A stretch of 64,000 nt of DNA from Bacteroidota bacterium. GTDB lineage: Bacteria > Bacteroidota > Bacteroidia > AKYH767-A > OLB10. Shown in pieces: positions 1-8,329 of this stretch. The notes under the pieces are model-generated. The model worked only from the letters and a program-made list of their open reading frames with translations, was not told the origin of the DNA and made no database searches. Position numbers and translations under genes: made by a program. Positions within the stretch are counted from its first letter, which is position 1. Each line of letters opens with the position of its first letter. The DNA is taken from assembly GCA_018268195.1 (NCBI GenBank), contig JAFDWZ010000018.1, positions 1 to 64,000 of the forward strand, given 5' to 3'.

Positions 1-1
1 A

Positions 2-643
2 AGTGAGACACCTATAGCTGAGGCATTGCCTCCAGCACCCAATCAAACAATTGTTGTTTATTCAGCCACCCCACATCCGGCAGCACCTGTTTCTACTACC
101 GTAACACAAACAACTACTACCACCAGTGGTGACCCCAATGATAATGTAAATATGTCTGTTGGGGTTAATATGGGCGATATGGGAGGTGGAATTAATGTAA
201 ATGTTTCGGGAGGTGCCACACATACCACCACGCAAACTACTACCACAACAACTTCTGTAAGTCATTCGCATACTTATGATCAGCCGGTAACGCCACCACC
301 TCCACCACCATCATACCTTCCCGGTTACAATGGTCCTTATGGTTGTCCGGCTCCAATGGCACCTCAGGATTTTGAATCGTTAAAGCAATCAATTTCATCA
401 AAATCATTTGAAGACAGCAAGATGACCATTGCCAAACAAGTGTTGCAGAACAATTGTCTGTTAACATCACAGGTAAAACAAATTATGGGATTGTTTACCT
501 ATGAGCAAAGTAAACTCGATTTTGCTAAATACGCCTATGGCTATACTTATGATATAGGAAATTATTTCAAAGTAAATGATATGTTTACGTTTGAGTCATC
601 TATTGATGAATTGAATCAGTATATTTCATCACAAAGAAGATAA
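2..643 (+). CDS. DUF4476 domain protein, 5' end outside window
   Basis: The frame is open to the left edge, so this is the C-terminal 213 residues of a longer gene; the TTG near position 26 is probably not the true start. The visible N-terminal part is low complexity: Thr-rich runs, a Gly/Asn/Val-rich stretch (GVNMGDMGGG) and a proline run before residue 100. The last ~95 residues, from the FESLKQSI region to the end, resemble DUF4476, an all-helical domain common in secreted Bacteroidota proteins and of unknown function. The gene ends 10 nt before a large two-way terminator. Domain assignment is by recognition only; the signal peptide, if any, lies outside the window. Confidence 0.75.
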   Translation, partial: SETPIAEALPPAPNQTIVVYSATPHPAAPVSTTVTQTTTTTSGDPNDNVNMSVGVNMGDMGGGINVNVSGGATHTTTQTTTTTTSVSHSHTYDQPVTPPPPPPSYLPGYNGPYGCPAPMAPQDFESLKQSISSKSFEDSKMTIAKQVLQNNCLLTSQVKQIMGLFTYEQSKLDFAKYAYGYTYDIGNYFKVNDMFTFESSIDELNQYISSQRR

Positions 644-653
644 TACTATTACC

Positions 654-703
654 AATAAAACGAGAGCGGCAGCTGAAATTTCAGCTGCCGCTCTCGTTTT
701 ATT
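654..703. terminator. Two-way intrinsic terminator, 50-nt perfect palindrome
   Basis: A 25-bp perfect inverted repeat with no spacer is centred between 678 and 679. Its core is GCGGCAGCTGAAA facing TTTCAGCTGCCGC, with A-rich and T-rich outer ends. It lies between convergent genes (DUF4476 rightward, rhodanese-thioredoxin leftward), so each strand gives a GC stem followed by a U-rich tail. Confidence 0.9.
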
Positions 704-755
704 ATCTGTACCAATAATTTTTTATCCCGAATCTATCGGTGCAGAGCAGAATCTT

Positions 756-1445
756 TTATTTCACCAGTTCTGTCAATGCTGCTGCATCTTTATATCCGGC
801 CACTTTACGCACTAATTTTCCATCATTGAAAAAGTATAATGATGGCAATTCGGATACTTCAAGAGTTTTTGCTAATTGCTGATTATCGTCTTTATTAAAA
901 CGAAGAATTTTTACATCACCTTTCCATGCAGTTTCAAGAGAGTCAAGCATGGGTTTCATTTTTACACATGGAGCACACCAAGGTGCATTTATGTCAACCA
1001 AAACTTTCCCTTTTGCAGTAAGCTGATTAAACTGCTCCATATTAATACCTGTATTCAAAGTTTTACGATTTTCTACCGGAAGACTGGCATCGGTCCATGC
1101 ACTGTATCCGCCTTGCATATCATAAATAATCTTAAATCCCATTTTCTTAAAATACTCACAGGCTTTGGCACTGCGTCCGCCCATATAGCAATAAACAAAT
1201 AACGGTTTTTCCTTATCCAGATACGGGGCACGCTTTTCTAAATCGCTGCTGTTGACATTCATATTCAGCGCATTTTTAAGATGTCCTTTCTGAAATTCTT
1301 CAGGTGTACGCACATCTACCAATTGTGCATCCTTTGCTTCGCTCAGCCTTTTGGCAAATGCTTCCGGTGTCAAAAGTTCATTAGTTTGGCAGTTGGCAAT
1401 TCCACAACTTGCCATCAACAGTACTATTAAAATTAAATTCTTCAT
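756..1445 (-). CDS. Secreted rhodanese-thioredoxin fusion protein
   Basis: 229 residues. The N-terminal signal is followed by a rhodanese domain (about residues 25-122) with the active-site loop CYMGGRS, catalytic Cys86. A thioredoxin domain (about 130-229) follows, with the WCAPC motif, Cys157 and Cys160. The signal could be cleaved as a lipoprotein (MASC at residue 15) or by signal peptidase I after the Ala-Asn-Cys region; I cannot decide. Likely role: periplasmic sulfur or thiol-disulfide transfer. The upstream gene is an ABC ATPase whose stop lies 4 nt before this start, so the two are probably cotranscribed. The domain order is clear; the physiological substrate is unknown. Confidence 0.88.
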   Translation of the reverse strand: MKNLILIVLLMASCGIANCQTNELLTPEAFAKRLSEAKDAQLVDVRTPEEFQKGHLKNALNMNVNSSDLEKRAPYLDKEKPLFVYCYMGGRSAKACEYFKKMGFKIIYDMQGGYSAWTDASLPVENRKTLNTGINMEQFNQLTAKGKVLVDINAPWCAPCVKMKPMLDSLETAWKGDVKILRFNKDDNQQLAKTLEVSELPSLYFFNDGKLVRKVAGYKDAAALTELVK

Positions 1446-1449
1446 CTTA

Positions 1450-2166
1450 CTATATTAAGGTGTTTACTTTAATGATTTCATTGTTAACAGCATCATTTTC
1501 TATCAACCCGTCTTTTATTCTGACAATACGATGAGCATATCTTGCAATATCTTCTTCGTGAGTTACTACGATAATGGTGTTACCGTTGCTATGAATTTCT
1601 TCAAACAGAGCCATTATTTCTACAGATGTTTTTGAGTCGAGATTTCCTGTAGGTTCATCAGCAAGGATGATGGAAGGATTATTAACCAATGCTCTGGCCA
1701 CAGCTACACGTTGCCTTTGACCTCCTGATAATTCATTGGGTTTGTGATGTATTCTGTCGCCAAGGCCAACATTTCTTAGAGCTTTTTCAGCACGTTCTAA
1801 TCTTTCTTCTTTAGGTACTCCGGCATATACCAAAGGTAATGCTACGTTTTCGAGAGCGGTACTCCTGGGTAGCAGGTTGAATGTTTGAAACACAAACCCG
1901 ATTTGTTTATTACGCACTTCTGCAAGTTCATTGTCTGTCATTCCCGAAACGGCAGTGCCGTTTAATTCATATTGCCCTGATGATGGGGTGTCAAGACATC
2001 CGAGAATATTCATGAGTGTAGATTTTCCCGACCCCGAACTTCCCATTAATGCCACATACTCATTCTTAGAGATATCCATTGTAATGGAACGCAAAGCATG
2101 AATCGTTTCAGTTCCTACTTTATATTCTCTCGAAATTTTTTCTAATCGGATGATGACCGGTTGCAT
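1450..2166 (-). CDS. ABC transporter ATPase, LolD/MacB type
   Basis: 238 residues, a complete nucleotide-binding domain: Walker [10 protein letters not shown] at 42-50, Q-loop Gln94, signature LSGGQ at 146-150, Walker B IILADE at 166-171 and the switch His in VVTHEED. The sequence is of the LolD/FtsE/MacB type, which works with FtsX-fold permeases in lipoprotein release, mechanotransmission or macrolide/peptide export. No permease is adjacent; the partner here is the rhodanese-thioredoxin gene. The only MacB-type permease in the window is at 55630-56862, more than 53 kb away, and it has no ATPase of its own. That pairing is an inference. Confidence 0.9.
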   Translation of the reverse strand: MQPVIIRLEKISREYKVGTETIHALRSITMDISKNEYVALMGSSGSGKSTLMNILGCLDTPSSGQYELNGTAVSGMTDNELAEVRNKQIGFVFQTFNLLPRSTALENVALPLVYAGVPKEERLERAEKALRNVGLGDRIHHKPNELSGGQRQRVAVARALVNNPSIILADEPTGNLDSKTSVEIMALFEEIHSNGNTIIVVTHEEDIARYAHRIVRIKDGLIENDAVNNEIIKVNTLI

Positions 2167-2226
2167 ATCTAAATTTTATGACGTAAAAATAGTTAATTAA
2201 CCCTAAAGTAATATGTTATTCAAGTG

Positions 2227-2997
2227 TTAATAGCGAAGTAGAAAATCCTGCTTGCTTAAATCGGGGTCAAAAAAGACGATTCCCATCATAAACAAATCTA
2301 TAGATACTGACACTTTTGGATGTTGTCTGATATCATCCCATGCTTGTTTCATCCCTGTACTCCAGTTAATGTCATCAAAAATAAAAACACTTTGTGCATG
2401 TGCTTTTCCCAAACAATGATTGAAATAATTCATAGTAGGTTCGTAATGATGATTGCCATCAAAAAAAACAAAGTCAACCTCTGTCAATTCTGATAACACC
2501 TTGGGTAACGTATCATCAAACATTCCTTGCACTGATTCAATACGGTTGCCAAATTCTGTTTTGTCAAATTGTTTACGTGCATGTTGCAATAAAATGTCAT
2601 TACCTTCCAGCGTGATAACTTTACCTTTGGTAGCTGCAGCAAGATAGAGGGTGCTGATGCCAAGTGAAGTTCCGATTTCTATGCACACTCGTGGCTTAAA
2701 ATGTGTTGCCAGCCGATACAATAATCGGGCATAGCGTTTTCCTTTAAGCGTATTTCGCGCAATTTGTGAAATACTTTTTTCCGTTGTTCCGTCAGAGGTG
2801 TTGATGACAGGAATTTTGGTTTCGTCTTTCAGAAAATTGTTGCGAATTGTTTCTATCTCCTGAAAAACATGTTGTTTTTTGTCAGGTGAGATAACCTTTG
2901 TGTAAAGCTGGTAAACAAATGGCGAGTGAATGTAATGAGCATTATGCGAGGAAAAATAATATCCTGCATAACGCATTGCCATCAGCAGTTTATTCAT
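2227..2997 (-). CDS. Class I SAM-dependent methyltransferase
   Basis: 256 residues. The SAM-binding motif I is visible as CIEIGTSLGISTLYLA near residue 105, followed by the acidic strand-2 residue in VITLEGND and a motif IV-like VDFVFFDGNHHYEPT. This pattern resembles the Methyltransf_24 / O-methyltransferase group. The substrate cannot be told. The N-terminal ~85 residues precede the Rossmann core and look like a helical cap. Its start overlaps by 8 nt the end of the interrupted gene upstream, so they probably share a transcript. Confidence 0.8.
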   Translation of the reverse strand: MNKLLMAMRYAGYYFSSHNAHYIHSPFVYQLYTKVISPDKKQHVFQEIETIRNNFLKDETKIPVINTSDGTTEKSISQIARNTLKGKRYARLLYRLATHFKPRVCIEIGTSLGISTLYLAAATKGKVITLEGNDILLQHARKQFDKTEFGNRIESVQGMFDDTLPKVLSELTEVDFVFFDGNHHYEPTMNYFNHCLGKAHAQSVFIFDDINWSTGMKQAWDDIRQHPKVSVSIDLFMMGIVFFDPDLSKQDFLLRY

Positions 2998-4492
2998 TAA
3001 ATAAAAATTTTGCCATCAACAGTTTTTTTCTGTTCCAGCAGGGTACAACAAGTTCATCAGCACTTATCTGCCTGGCGGCAAAAGGTATCAGCATAATTCT
3101 ATCTTCGGGCTGAATAATTTCTTTGGTATCAGAAGTGCCGTTATTGTTAATCCTGAAAATAGCTACAGAATTATTTCTATCAATGCGGGTGTTGTAAATG
3201 AGGTTAATCTCGCTTTCGGTTTGCGCAATCGTGAACGAAGAGTATTTGCCAAAATCATTGGTAGAAACCTGATCTTTTCGCAACACAGCATCCCAATCTA
3301 TGCTTCCGTCCGCATTAACTGAGAGTGCCACTGCATTATTAAAATGATATTCATAGCTACGGATATAATTCTGAGTGAAATAATCGTAATAGGAGTAATC
3401 GGTTACATACGACATTTCCGTAATAAGGACAGCACCGCCATCATTACGTAAAATAATTTTTTCGATATTCAGATTTTCCATTCCCGACTTGCTCTTGTCA
3501 ATAGTCAAACCGGAAAACATACGTGCTTGGGTGCTTTCACCAATTGGCTGCCTGAATATTTTCAATGAATCATTACTAGTTGTTTTAAGAGTTGCATAAA
3601 TGATTCCTGATTAATTTGTTGTTTTATCGTTATAGAAGCCTGCCAATACCAACTGCTTATTTGTAATATCATAAGCAATGGCGCTACCGTTGAGTTCTAC
3701 CTCACTTCTGTTTACTGCATATTCCACAGCTCCCTCATTGCCATTTAATGAAACAAAAAGTTTATAGGCATCCCAGCGTTTGCGTTTCTCATTGTTTTCT
3801 TTTGAATAAAAACTTCCCTCAAGAATAAAATCACCTGCTTCTGTCAGTAGCCAGTTCTCATAGCTGAAGTTTTTTTCAGGATAAGGCACATCAAACTGAA
3901 GTTGCCGAACAGGTTGTATTTCGGTGTTGATAACAATGCAATGCAGTTTCTGCATTCCATTTTGTTTTTTTTCATTCTGAATAATACCGAAAAGATTATT
4001 TCGCTGCGAGGCTATGATTTTAATTTTATCTAAGTTGCTTGTTTTGTCAAAAACTATACTTCCCAGAGGTATGGCAGTTTCTGGTTCTTTGCCATTATCG
4101 TCAAGTACTGATGCAAATACATTTAACTTGTTTTCTTTATCGGCAAAGGCTGATTTAATTAGCACTACCTTGCCATTGATGACAGCCATGGTTTCTGTCT
4201 TTTCGTTTTCATTACCGGGATTAATTTTTTTTGACCATTTAACAGTAAGGTTATTATTATAGCAGGTTACCTGATATTTTCTAGACTTAAAACCAATTCG
4301 GTCACGGTCATTTTCAAAGGGTAGATTGCTCTGAAAAAGAAAAAATTCGTTGTCGTTATAGCCGGCAATTTTTATATAATCATAGTTATAAGCGTCAATT
4401 TCCTGCTTGGAGTAAATAACTTTCTGAGATGCAGCAAATAAGGGTATCAGCAGGAGTAAAAAAGGATAAAATATTCGATGTTGAACTGACAT
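2990..4492 (-). pseudogene. Secreted protein interrupted by an in-frame TAA
   Basis: Two same-frame reading segments (3611-4492 and 2990-3610) are separated only by one TAA codon at 3611-3613. Reading through gives a continuous ~500-residue protein: ...YNDKTTN-stop-SGIIYATLKTTSND... and on to KFLFNE. No ATG or GTG lies just after the stop, and the text on both sides has the same Asn/Lys-rich, beta-strand-like character. The ATG at 4492 is preferred because it begins a signal peptide (MSVQHRIFYPFLLLL...AASQ); a TTG upstream is inside the -7 box. Family not recognised. Either a recent nonsense mutation, a sequencing error or stop readthrough. Confidence 0.75.
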
Positions 4493-4504
4493 GTAATTTT
4501 TCTT

Positions 4505-4512
4505 CAAAAGTA
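4505..4512 (-). promoter_or_regulatory. -7 element TACTTTTG
   Basis: On the minus strand, TACTTTTG matches TAnnTTTG. It ends 12 nt before the ATG at 4492 of the interrupted secreted protein, predicting a leader of only a few nucleotides. Confidence 0.5.
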
Positions 4513-4566
4513 ACTATTCAACGCTTCAATCCGGAAATTATGATGAAACAACAAATAAAAATTTAG

Positions 4567-5073
4567 TCAAACTTTAGTTTTAACGTGACTCCATTTTTTT
4601 ATCTGCCATTCAACACGGCTGGTACTGATGTGGTTTTTGTCTGTATCAAAAGCTTCCACTTCCATGTGTAAAAGTGCAGCACCTGTTTCTTCGGGTATGC
4701 CGGCAAGTATTTCGTTAAAGCTGTTTTTATCCATTTCATGTTGAATGAAAATATCTTTCTTGCCCTGAAAAAAATACTCGGTATTAAGGCTTTTCAGTAT
4801 CAGACGATATTCTTTCTCCGGCAGCAATGTGGTAAGGCAAAATCCTGAAGCATATTCCGAAGCTGTGGCTAATGCACAGGCATGAATACTGTTAATGTGA
4901 TTGAGGTTACTTCTGCGAAAGGGTATTTTAATTTCAATTTTTCCGGGACTGATTTTTGTGATTTTGAAACGATGCGGTGCATTAAATGGAATTTTTTGCC
5001 ATAACATGATATTTAATAAACGCAGATAAATTCCTGAACTGCCAGCTTTGTTTATCAGTTGTTGCAATGTCAT
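4567..5073 (-). CDS. DUF4442 hotdog-fold protein
   Basis: 168 residues with the features of DUF4442 (YiiD-C-like hotdog fold related to acyl-CoA thioesterases). Visible features are the APHRFKITKISPGKIEIKIPFRRSN-type strand region, the central helix segment NSIHACALATASEYASG and the strands that follow. Hotdog proteins often hydrolyse or bind acyl thioesters, but no substrate can be inferred. Its ATG shares one base with the stop of the nitronate monooxygenase gene (TAATG), so translation is probably coupled. A nearby acyl-CoA synthetase (6540) makes a lipid link possible but unproven. Confidence 0.75.
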   Translation of the reverse strand: MTLQQLINKAGSSGIYLRLLNIMLWQKIPFNAPHRFKITKISPGKIEIKIPFRRSNLNHINSIHACALATASEYASGFCLTTLLPEKEYRLILKSLNTEYFFQGKKDIFIQHEMDKNSFNEILAGIPEETGAALLHMEVEAFDTDKNHISTSRVEWQIKKWSHVKTKV

Positions 5074-6074
5074 TAATGAAAAATTTTGTCGAGTTCGGTT
5101 TTTGCCTGAAGGGTTTCGTCTTTCAGCCTTTTGATTATTTCATCACACGTTAGGATATCATCAATAAGTTCCACAGTTTGTCCCGCGCACCACAGGTTGT
5201 TGTAATTACCCGGTTTTACCGCATCTTCCAGTTTTTTCAACCCACGAAACTGAATCAGCATTTTAAAATATCTTTTTGTAGTAGCGTTATTGCTTAACCA
5301 GCGTTCTAAGAAGTTTTGATGGTAACCAATTTTTTTGGCATAAGGAGTATTGATGATATTACATGGAGTACCCGATAACCGTTCTGTAAGCACCACATCT
5401 TTCATTCCTGAATTCAGCACACTGTTTTTGTACGCTTCTGTAACAGTAGCTTCTTTAGATGCAATAAATCTTGTTCCAATGCTTATGCCTGCTGCTCCCA
5501 ATGATAACATACTTAAAATTCCACTTCCCGTAGTAACGGTTCCTGCTGCTATTACCGGCATCTCAGGAAATTGCTTTTTAAGAGTAGGGATTAGCAGCGA
5601 ATTGGGGTAGGGACCTGCATGACCTCCCGCACCCTGACCTACTGCTATAAAACCATCACATCCAGCTTCAGCTGCTTTTGCAGCATGCTCAGTATTGGTT
5701 ACATCACAATACACTTTTGCACCGTAGCGGTGAGCTTCTTTTACAACCTGTTTGGGGCTGCCAAGCGAAGTGATATAAAATGGCACTTTATGCATCACAC
5801 ATACTTCCAGATGTTTTTCATAAAGCGGATTGGTTTTTTGCACAATGAGATTTACACCATACGTGCCGGAAGTATTATTTTTATAACTGTTCAGTCGTTT
5901 TAATAAATCTCCCAACTCATTTTCTTTACGATAATTGAGTGATGGAAATACTCCTGCAATACCACTGCGCATGGCTGATTCTATCATTGCTTCATTACTC
6001 ACCAAAAACATTGGCGCCATAATAACCGGAAACTCCAGATTCAGTTGTTGTGTAAACTCGGTTTTTATTATCAT
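5073..6074 (-). CDS. Nitronate monooxygenase family FMN enzyme
   Basis: 333 residues, TIM-barrel FMN protein of the 2-nitropropane dioxygenase / nitronate monooxygenase family. Recognisable parts are the N-terminal barrel strand PVIMAPMFLVSN, the phosphate/FMN-loop region VGQGAGGHAGPYP, the strand PVIAAGTVTTGSG and GAAGISIGTRFIASKEA. Members oxidise alkyl nitronates, and relatives include FabK enoyl-ACP reductase. The gene sits between a DCC thiol-oxidoreductase (4-nt ATGA overlap at its start) and a DUF4442 protein (1-nt overlap at its end), a tightly coupled cassette. Family sure; the actual substrate is not. Confidence 0.85.
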   Translation of the reverse strand: MIIKTEFTQQLNLEFPVIMAPMFLVSNEAMIESAMRSGIAGVFPSLNYRKENELGDLLKRLNSYKNNTSGTYGVNLIVQKTNPLYEKHLEVCVMHKVPFYITSLGSPKQVVKEAHRYGAKVYCDVTNTEHAAKAAEAGCDGFIAVGQGAGGHAGPYPNSLLIPTLKKQFPEMPVIAAGTVTTGSGILSMLSLGAAGISIGTRFIASKEATVTEAYKNSVLNSGMKDVVLTERLSGTPCNIINTPYAKKIGYHQNFLERWLSNNATTKRYFKMLIQFRGLKKLEDAVKPGNYNNLWCAGQTVELIDDILTCDEIIKRLKDETLQAKTELDKIFH

Positions 6075-6451
6075 TTAACATGACAGGTATTACCGAATAA
6101 ATATCGGTTGTTAGCAATCAGACTATAAATTCCGTTACGGATAAATGGAGGAATAATTTTTAAAATATAGAAAACTTTATTTAATCCTCCCAATGTAAAC
6201 AATGCCTGAAGTACAGCATCACTTTTAGTAAATACTTTTCCTTCTGAGATGTAAATTACAGAGTTCAGCTTTTTGGGCGATAAACGGTCATCATTCCGGA
6301 TATCGTTGCTAACTAATGTTATTTTCTGTTGTTTATCAAGTGCATGTAAGAGCAATACGCAATGTGTACAGAAAGAGCAATCACCGTCAAAAATCAAGGT
6401 ATTGTTCTTCACTGATTGGGCGTATAAATTCGTATCATGCATGTTGTTCAA
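6071..6451 (-). CDS. DCC family thiol-disulfide oxidoreductase (DUF393)
   Basis: 126 residues with the family motif near the N-terminus: IFDGDCSFCTHCVLLLHALDK, in which DGDCxFC carries the redox cysteine pair, and a helical C-terminal part (FYILKIIPPFIRNGIYSLIANNRYLFG) typical of DUF393. The family is predicted to have thioredoxin-like activity. First gene of a three-gene overlapping cassette running leftward. Met4 is an alternative start, but the first Met is retained because the -7 box lies ~22 nt upstream of it. Confidence 0.85.
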   Translation of the reverse strand: MNNMHDTNLYAQSVKNNTLIFDGDCSFCTHCVLLLHALDKQQKITLVSNDIRNDDRLSPKKLNSVIYISEGKVFTKSDAVLQALFTLGGLNKVFYILKIIPPFIRNGIYSLIANNRYLFGNTCHVK

Positions 6452-6473
6452 AACCTTCAGTATTTTCAGTATG

Positions 6474-6481
6474 CAAAATTA
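6474..6481 (-). promoter_or_regulatory. -7 element TAATTTTG for DCC cassette
   Basis: Minus-strand TAATTTTG matches TAnnTTTG and lies 22 nt before the DCC gene start. The whole divergent space to the acyl-CoA synthetase is 88 bp. Confidence 0.5.
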
Positions 6482-6539
6482 CCAAATGTTTCTTTCAATT
6501 AGTTATTTTTAGCGTGCATTAAAAAAGATTTTCAGAGTT

Positions 6540-8309
6540 ATGGATGTAACAAGGCTAGTAGATTTATTCCCGTATCAGTTAGAAAAATTTCCAAAGGAAG
6601 ATGCTCTTGCAGCAAAGGAAAATGGTGTATGGAAGAAGTATAGCACCTCGGAGGTTGTTGATATAGTCAATAAACTGAGTTATGGATTGCTGAATTCAGG
6701 TATTAAACCCGGAGATAAAATAGGCATCATTTCTAACAATCGCCCGGAGTGGAATTTTGTTGATCATGCCTGCCTGCAAATTGCCGTTGCCGATGTTCCT
6801 CTTTATCCGACTATCAGCGAGCATGACCTGAAATTCACACTGCATCAATCCCAGGTGCGTTATATGTTTGTGTCAGATAAGATTATTTATGATAAAATCA
6901 ATGTATTAAAATCAGAACTTCCTTTTCTTGAAAAAATATTTACCTTTAATAAGGTTGAAGGTGCAGCACACTGGAGTGAATTAACAAATGCTGGCACGCA
7001 ATCTCCGGCTGCTGAAAAGGTTAAAGCCATTCGCGACAGCATCAAGCCATCCGATTTGGCGACCATTATTTATACTTCCGGAACCACCGGAAATCCAAAG
7101 GGTGTAATGCTTTCGCATGATAATTTGGTAAGTAATTTTAAAGCCTGCAAAGTGTTGTGTCCGTTTAACAATAAGTGGCGCGCATTGAGTTTTTTACCTC
7201 TCAACCATGTGTATGAGCGCATGTTGACATATCTGTATGTGTATTATGGGGTTTCTATTTATTATGCTGAAAGTCTTGATACCATAGCAGATAATCTGAA
7301 AGAAATAAAACCTGAAATATTTGTTACGGTACCACGGCTACTCGAAAAAGTTTATGATAAAATTGTTAGCAAAGGCGCTGAACTGACAGGAATAAAAAAA
7401 GCAATGTTTTATTGGGCATTAAATCTCGGGTTGCGTTATGAATTACATGGTGCAAACGGATGGTGGTATGAGTTTCAACTTAAAATTGCCAATAAATTAG
7501 TCTTCAGCAAATGGCGTGAGGCACTGGGAAATAATATCGTTGCCATAGCTTCAGGTGGTGCAGCCCTACAACCTCGATTGGCCAGGGTGTTTCATGCTGC
7601 GCGTATTCCTGTTCTTGAAGGTTATGGACTTACCGAAACAAGCCCTGTTATTGCAGTAAATAATTTTCAGCCCGATTGTATAAAATTCGGAACCGTAGGC
7701 ACCGTGATTGAAAATGTGAAAGTAAAAATTGCAGATGATGGAGAGATATTGTGTAAGGGCCCAAACGTGATGCTGGGATATTTTCAAAGCCCGGAGCAAA
7801 CTGCTGAAATGATTGATACCGATGGTTGGTTTCATACAGGTGATATTGGCGTTATTGAAGATGGAAAATTTCTTAAAATCACAGACAGAAAAAAGGAAAT
7901 TTTCAAGACTTCAGGAGGTAAATACATCGTGCCGCAGATGATTGAAAACAAACTTAAAGAGTCGCGCTTTATTGAGCAGGCAATGGTAATTGGAGAGAAT
8001 CAGAAATTTGCATCTGCTTTTATTGTCCCGAATTTTGCTTTTCTACGCGATTGGGCAAGCCGTAAAAATATTCAGCTTGGCAGCAATGAAGAAATAGCTG
8101 CCAATGCAGATGTGAAAAAACGTATTTCAGAAGAAGTTGAAACAATCAATTCAACACTTGGGCACTTTGAAACCATCAAGCGTTTTGAATTGCTCAGTCG
8201 CGAATTCAGTGTGGAGCGCAATGAATTGACTCCTAAGTTAAGCCTCCGGAGAAAAATAATACTTGATAATTTCAAAGAGCAATACGACAAGATTTATGCT
8301 GTGGAGTAA
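6540..8309 (+). CDS. Long-chain acyl-CoA synthetase (AMP-forming)
   Basis: 589 residues of the adenylate-forming superfamily. The P-loop-like motif TIIYTSGTTGNPKGVMLSHD is near residue 175. Later come the GYGLTETSPVIA motif (A5-type), GWFHTGDIG and the hinge plus catalytic-lysine region KITDRKKEIFKTSGGKYIVP. Length and the QLKIANKLVFSKWREALGNN insertion fit the FadD15/long-chain type, which activates fatty acids to acyl-CoA through an acyl-AMP. The alpha/beta hydrolase starts 20 nt after its stop, so the two probably form an operon. The start ATG is the first in frame, at the end of the divergent spacer. Confidence 0.93.
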   Translation: MDVTRLVDLFPYQLEKFPKEDALAAKENGVWKKYSTSEVVDIVNKLSYGLLNSGIKPGDKIGIISNNRPEWNFVDHACLQIAVADVPLYPTISEHDLKFTLHQSQVRYMFVSDKIIYDKINVLKSELPFLEKIFTFNKVEGAAHWSELTNAGTQSPAAEKVKAIRDSIKPSDLATIIYTSGTTGNPKGVMLSHDNLVSNFKACKVLCPFNNKWRALSFLPLNHVYERMLTYLYVYYGVSIYYAESLDTIADNLKEIKPEIFVTVPRLLEKVYDKIVSKGAELTGIKKAMFYWALNLGLRYELHGANGWWYEFQLKIANKLVFSKWREALGNNIVAIASGGAALQPRLARVFHAARIPVLEGYGLTETSPVIAVNNFQPDCIKFGTVGTVIENVKVKIADDGEILCKGPNVMLGYFQSPEQTAEMIDTDGWFHTGDIGVIEDGKFLKITDRKKEIFKTSGGKYIVPQMIENKLKESRFIEQAMVIGENQKFASAFIVPNFAFLRDWASRKNIQLGSNEEIAANADVKKRISEEVETINSTLGHFETIKRFELLSREFSVERNELTPKLSLRRKIILDNFKEQYDKIYAVE

Positions 8310-8329
8310 TTAGGTAATACGGGAAGGCA

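Noticed and set aside
58-271. Antisense frames over the DUF4476 gene
   Set aside because: Low-complexity shadows of Thr/Gly-rich codons; no start signal or family match.
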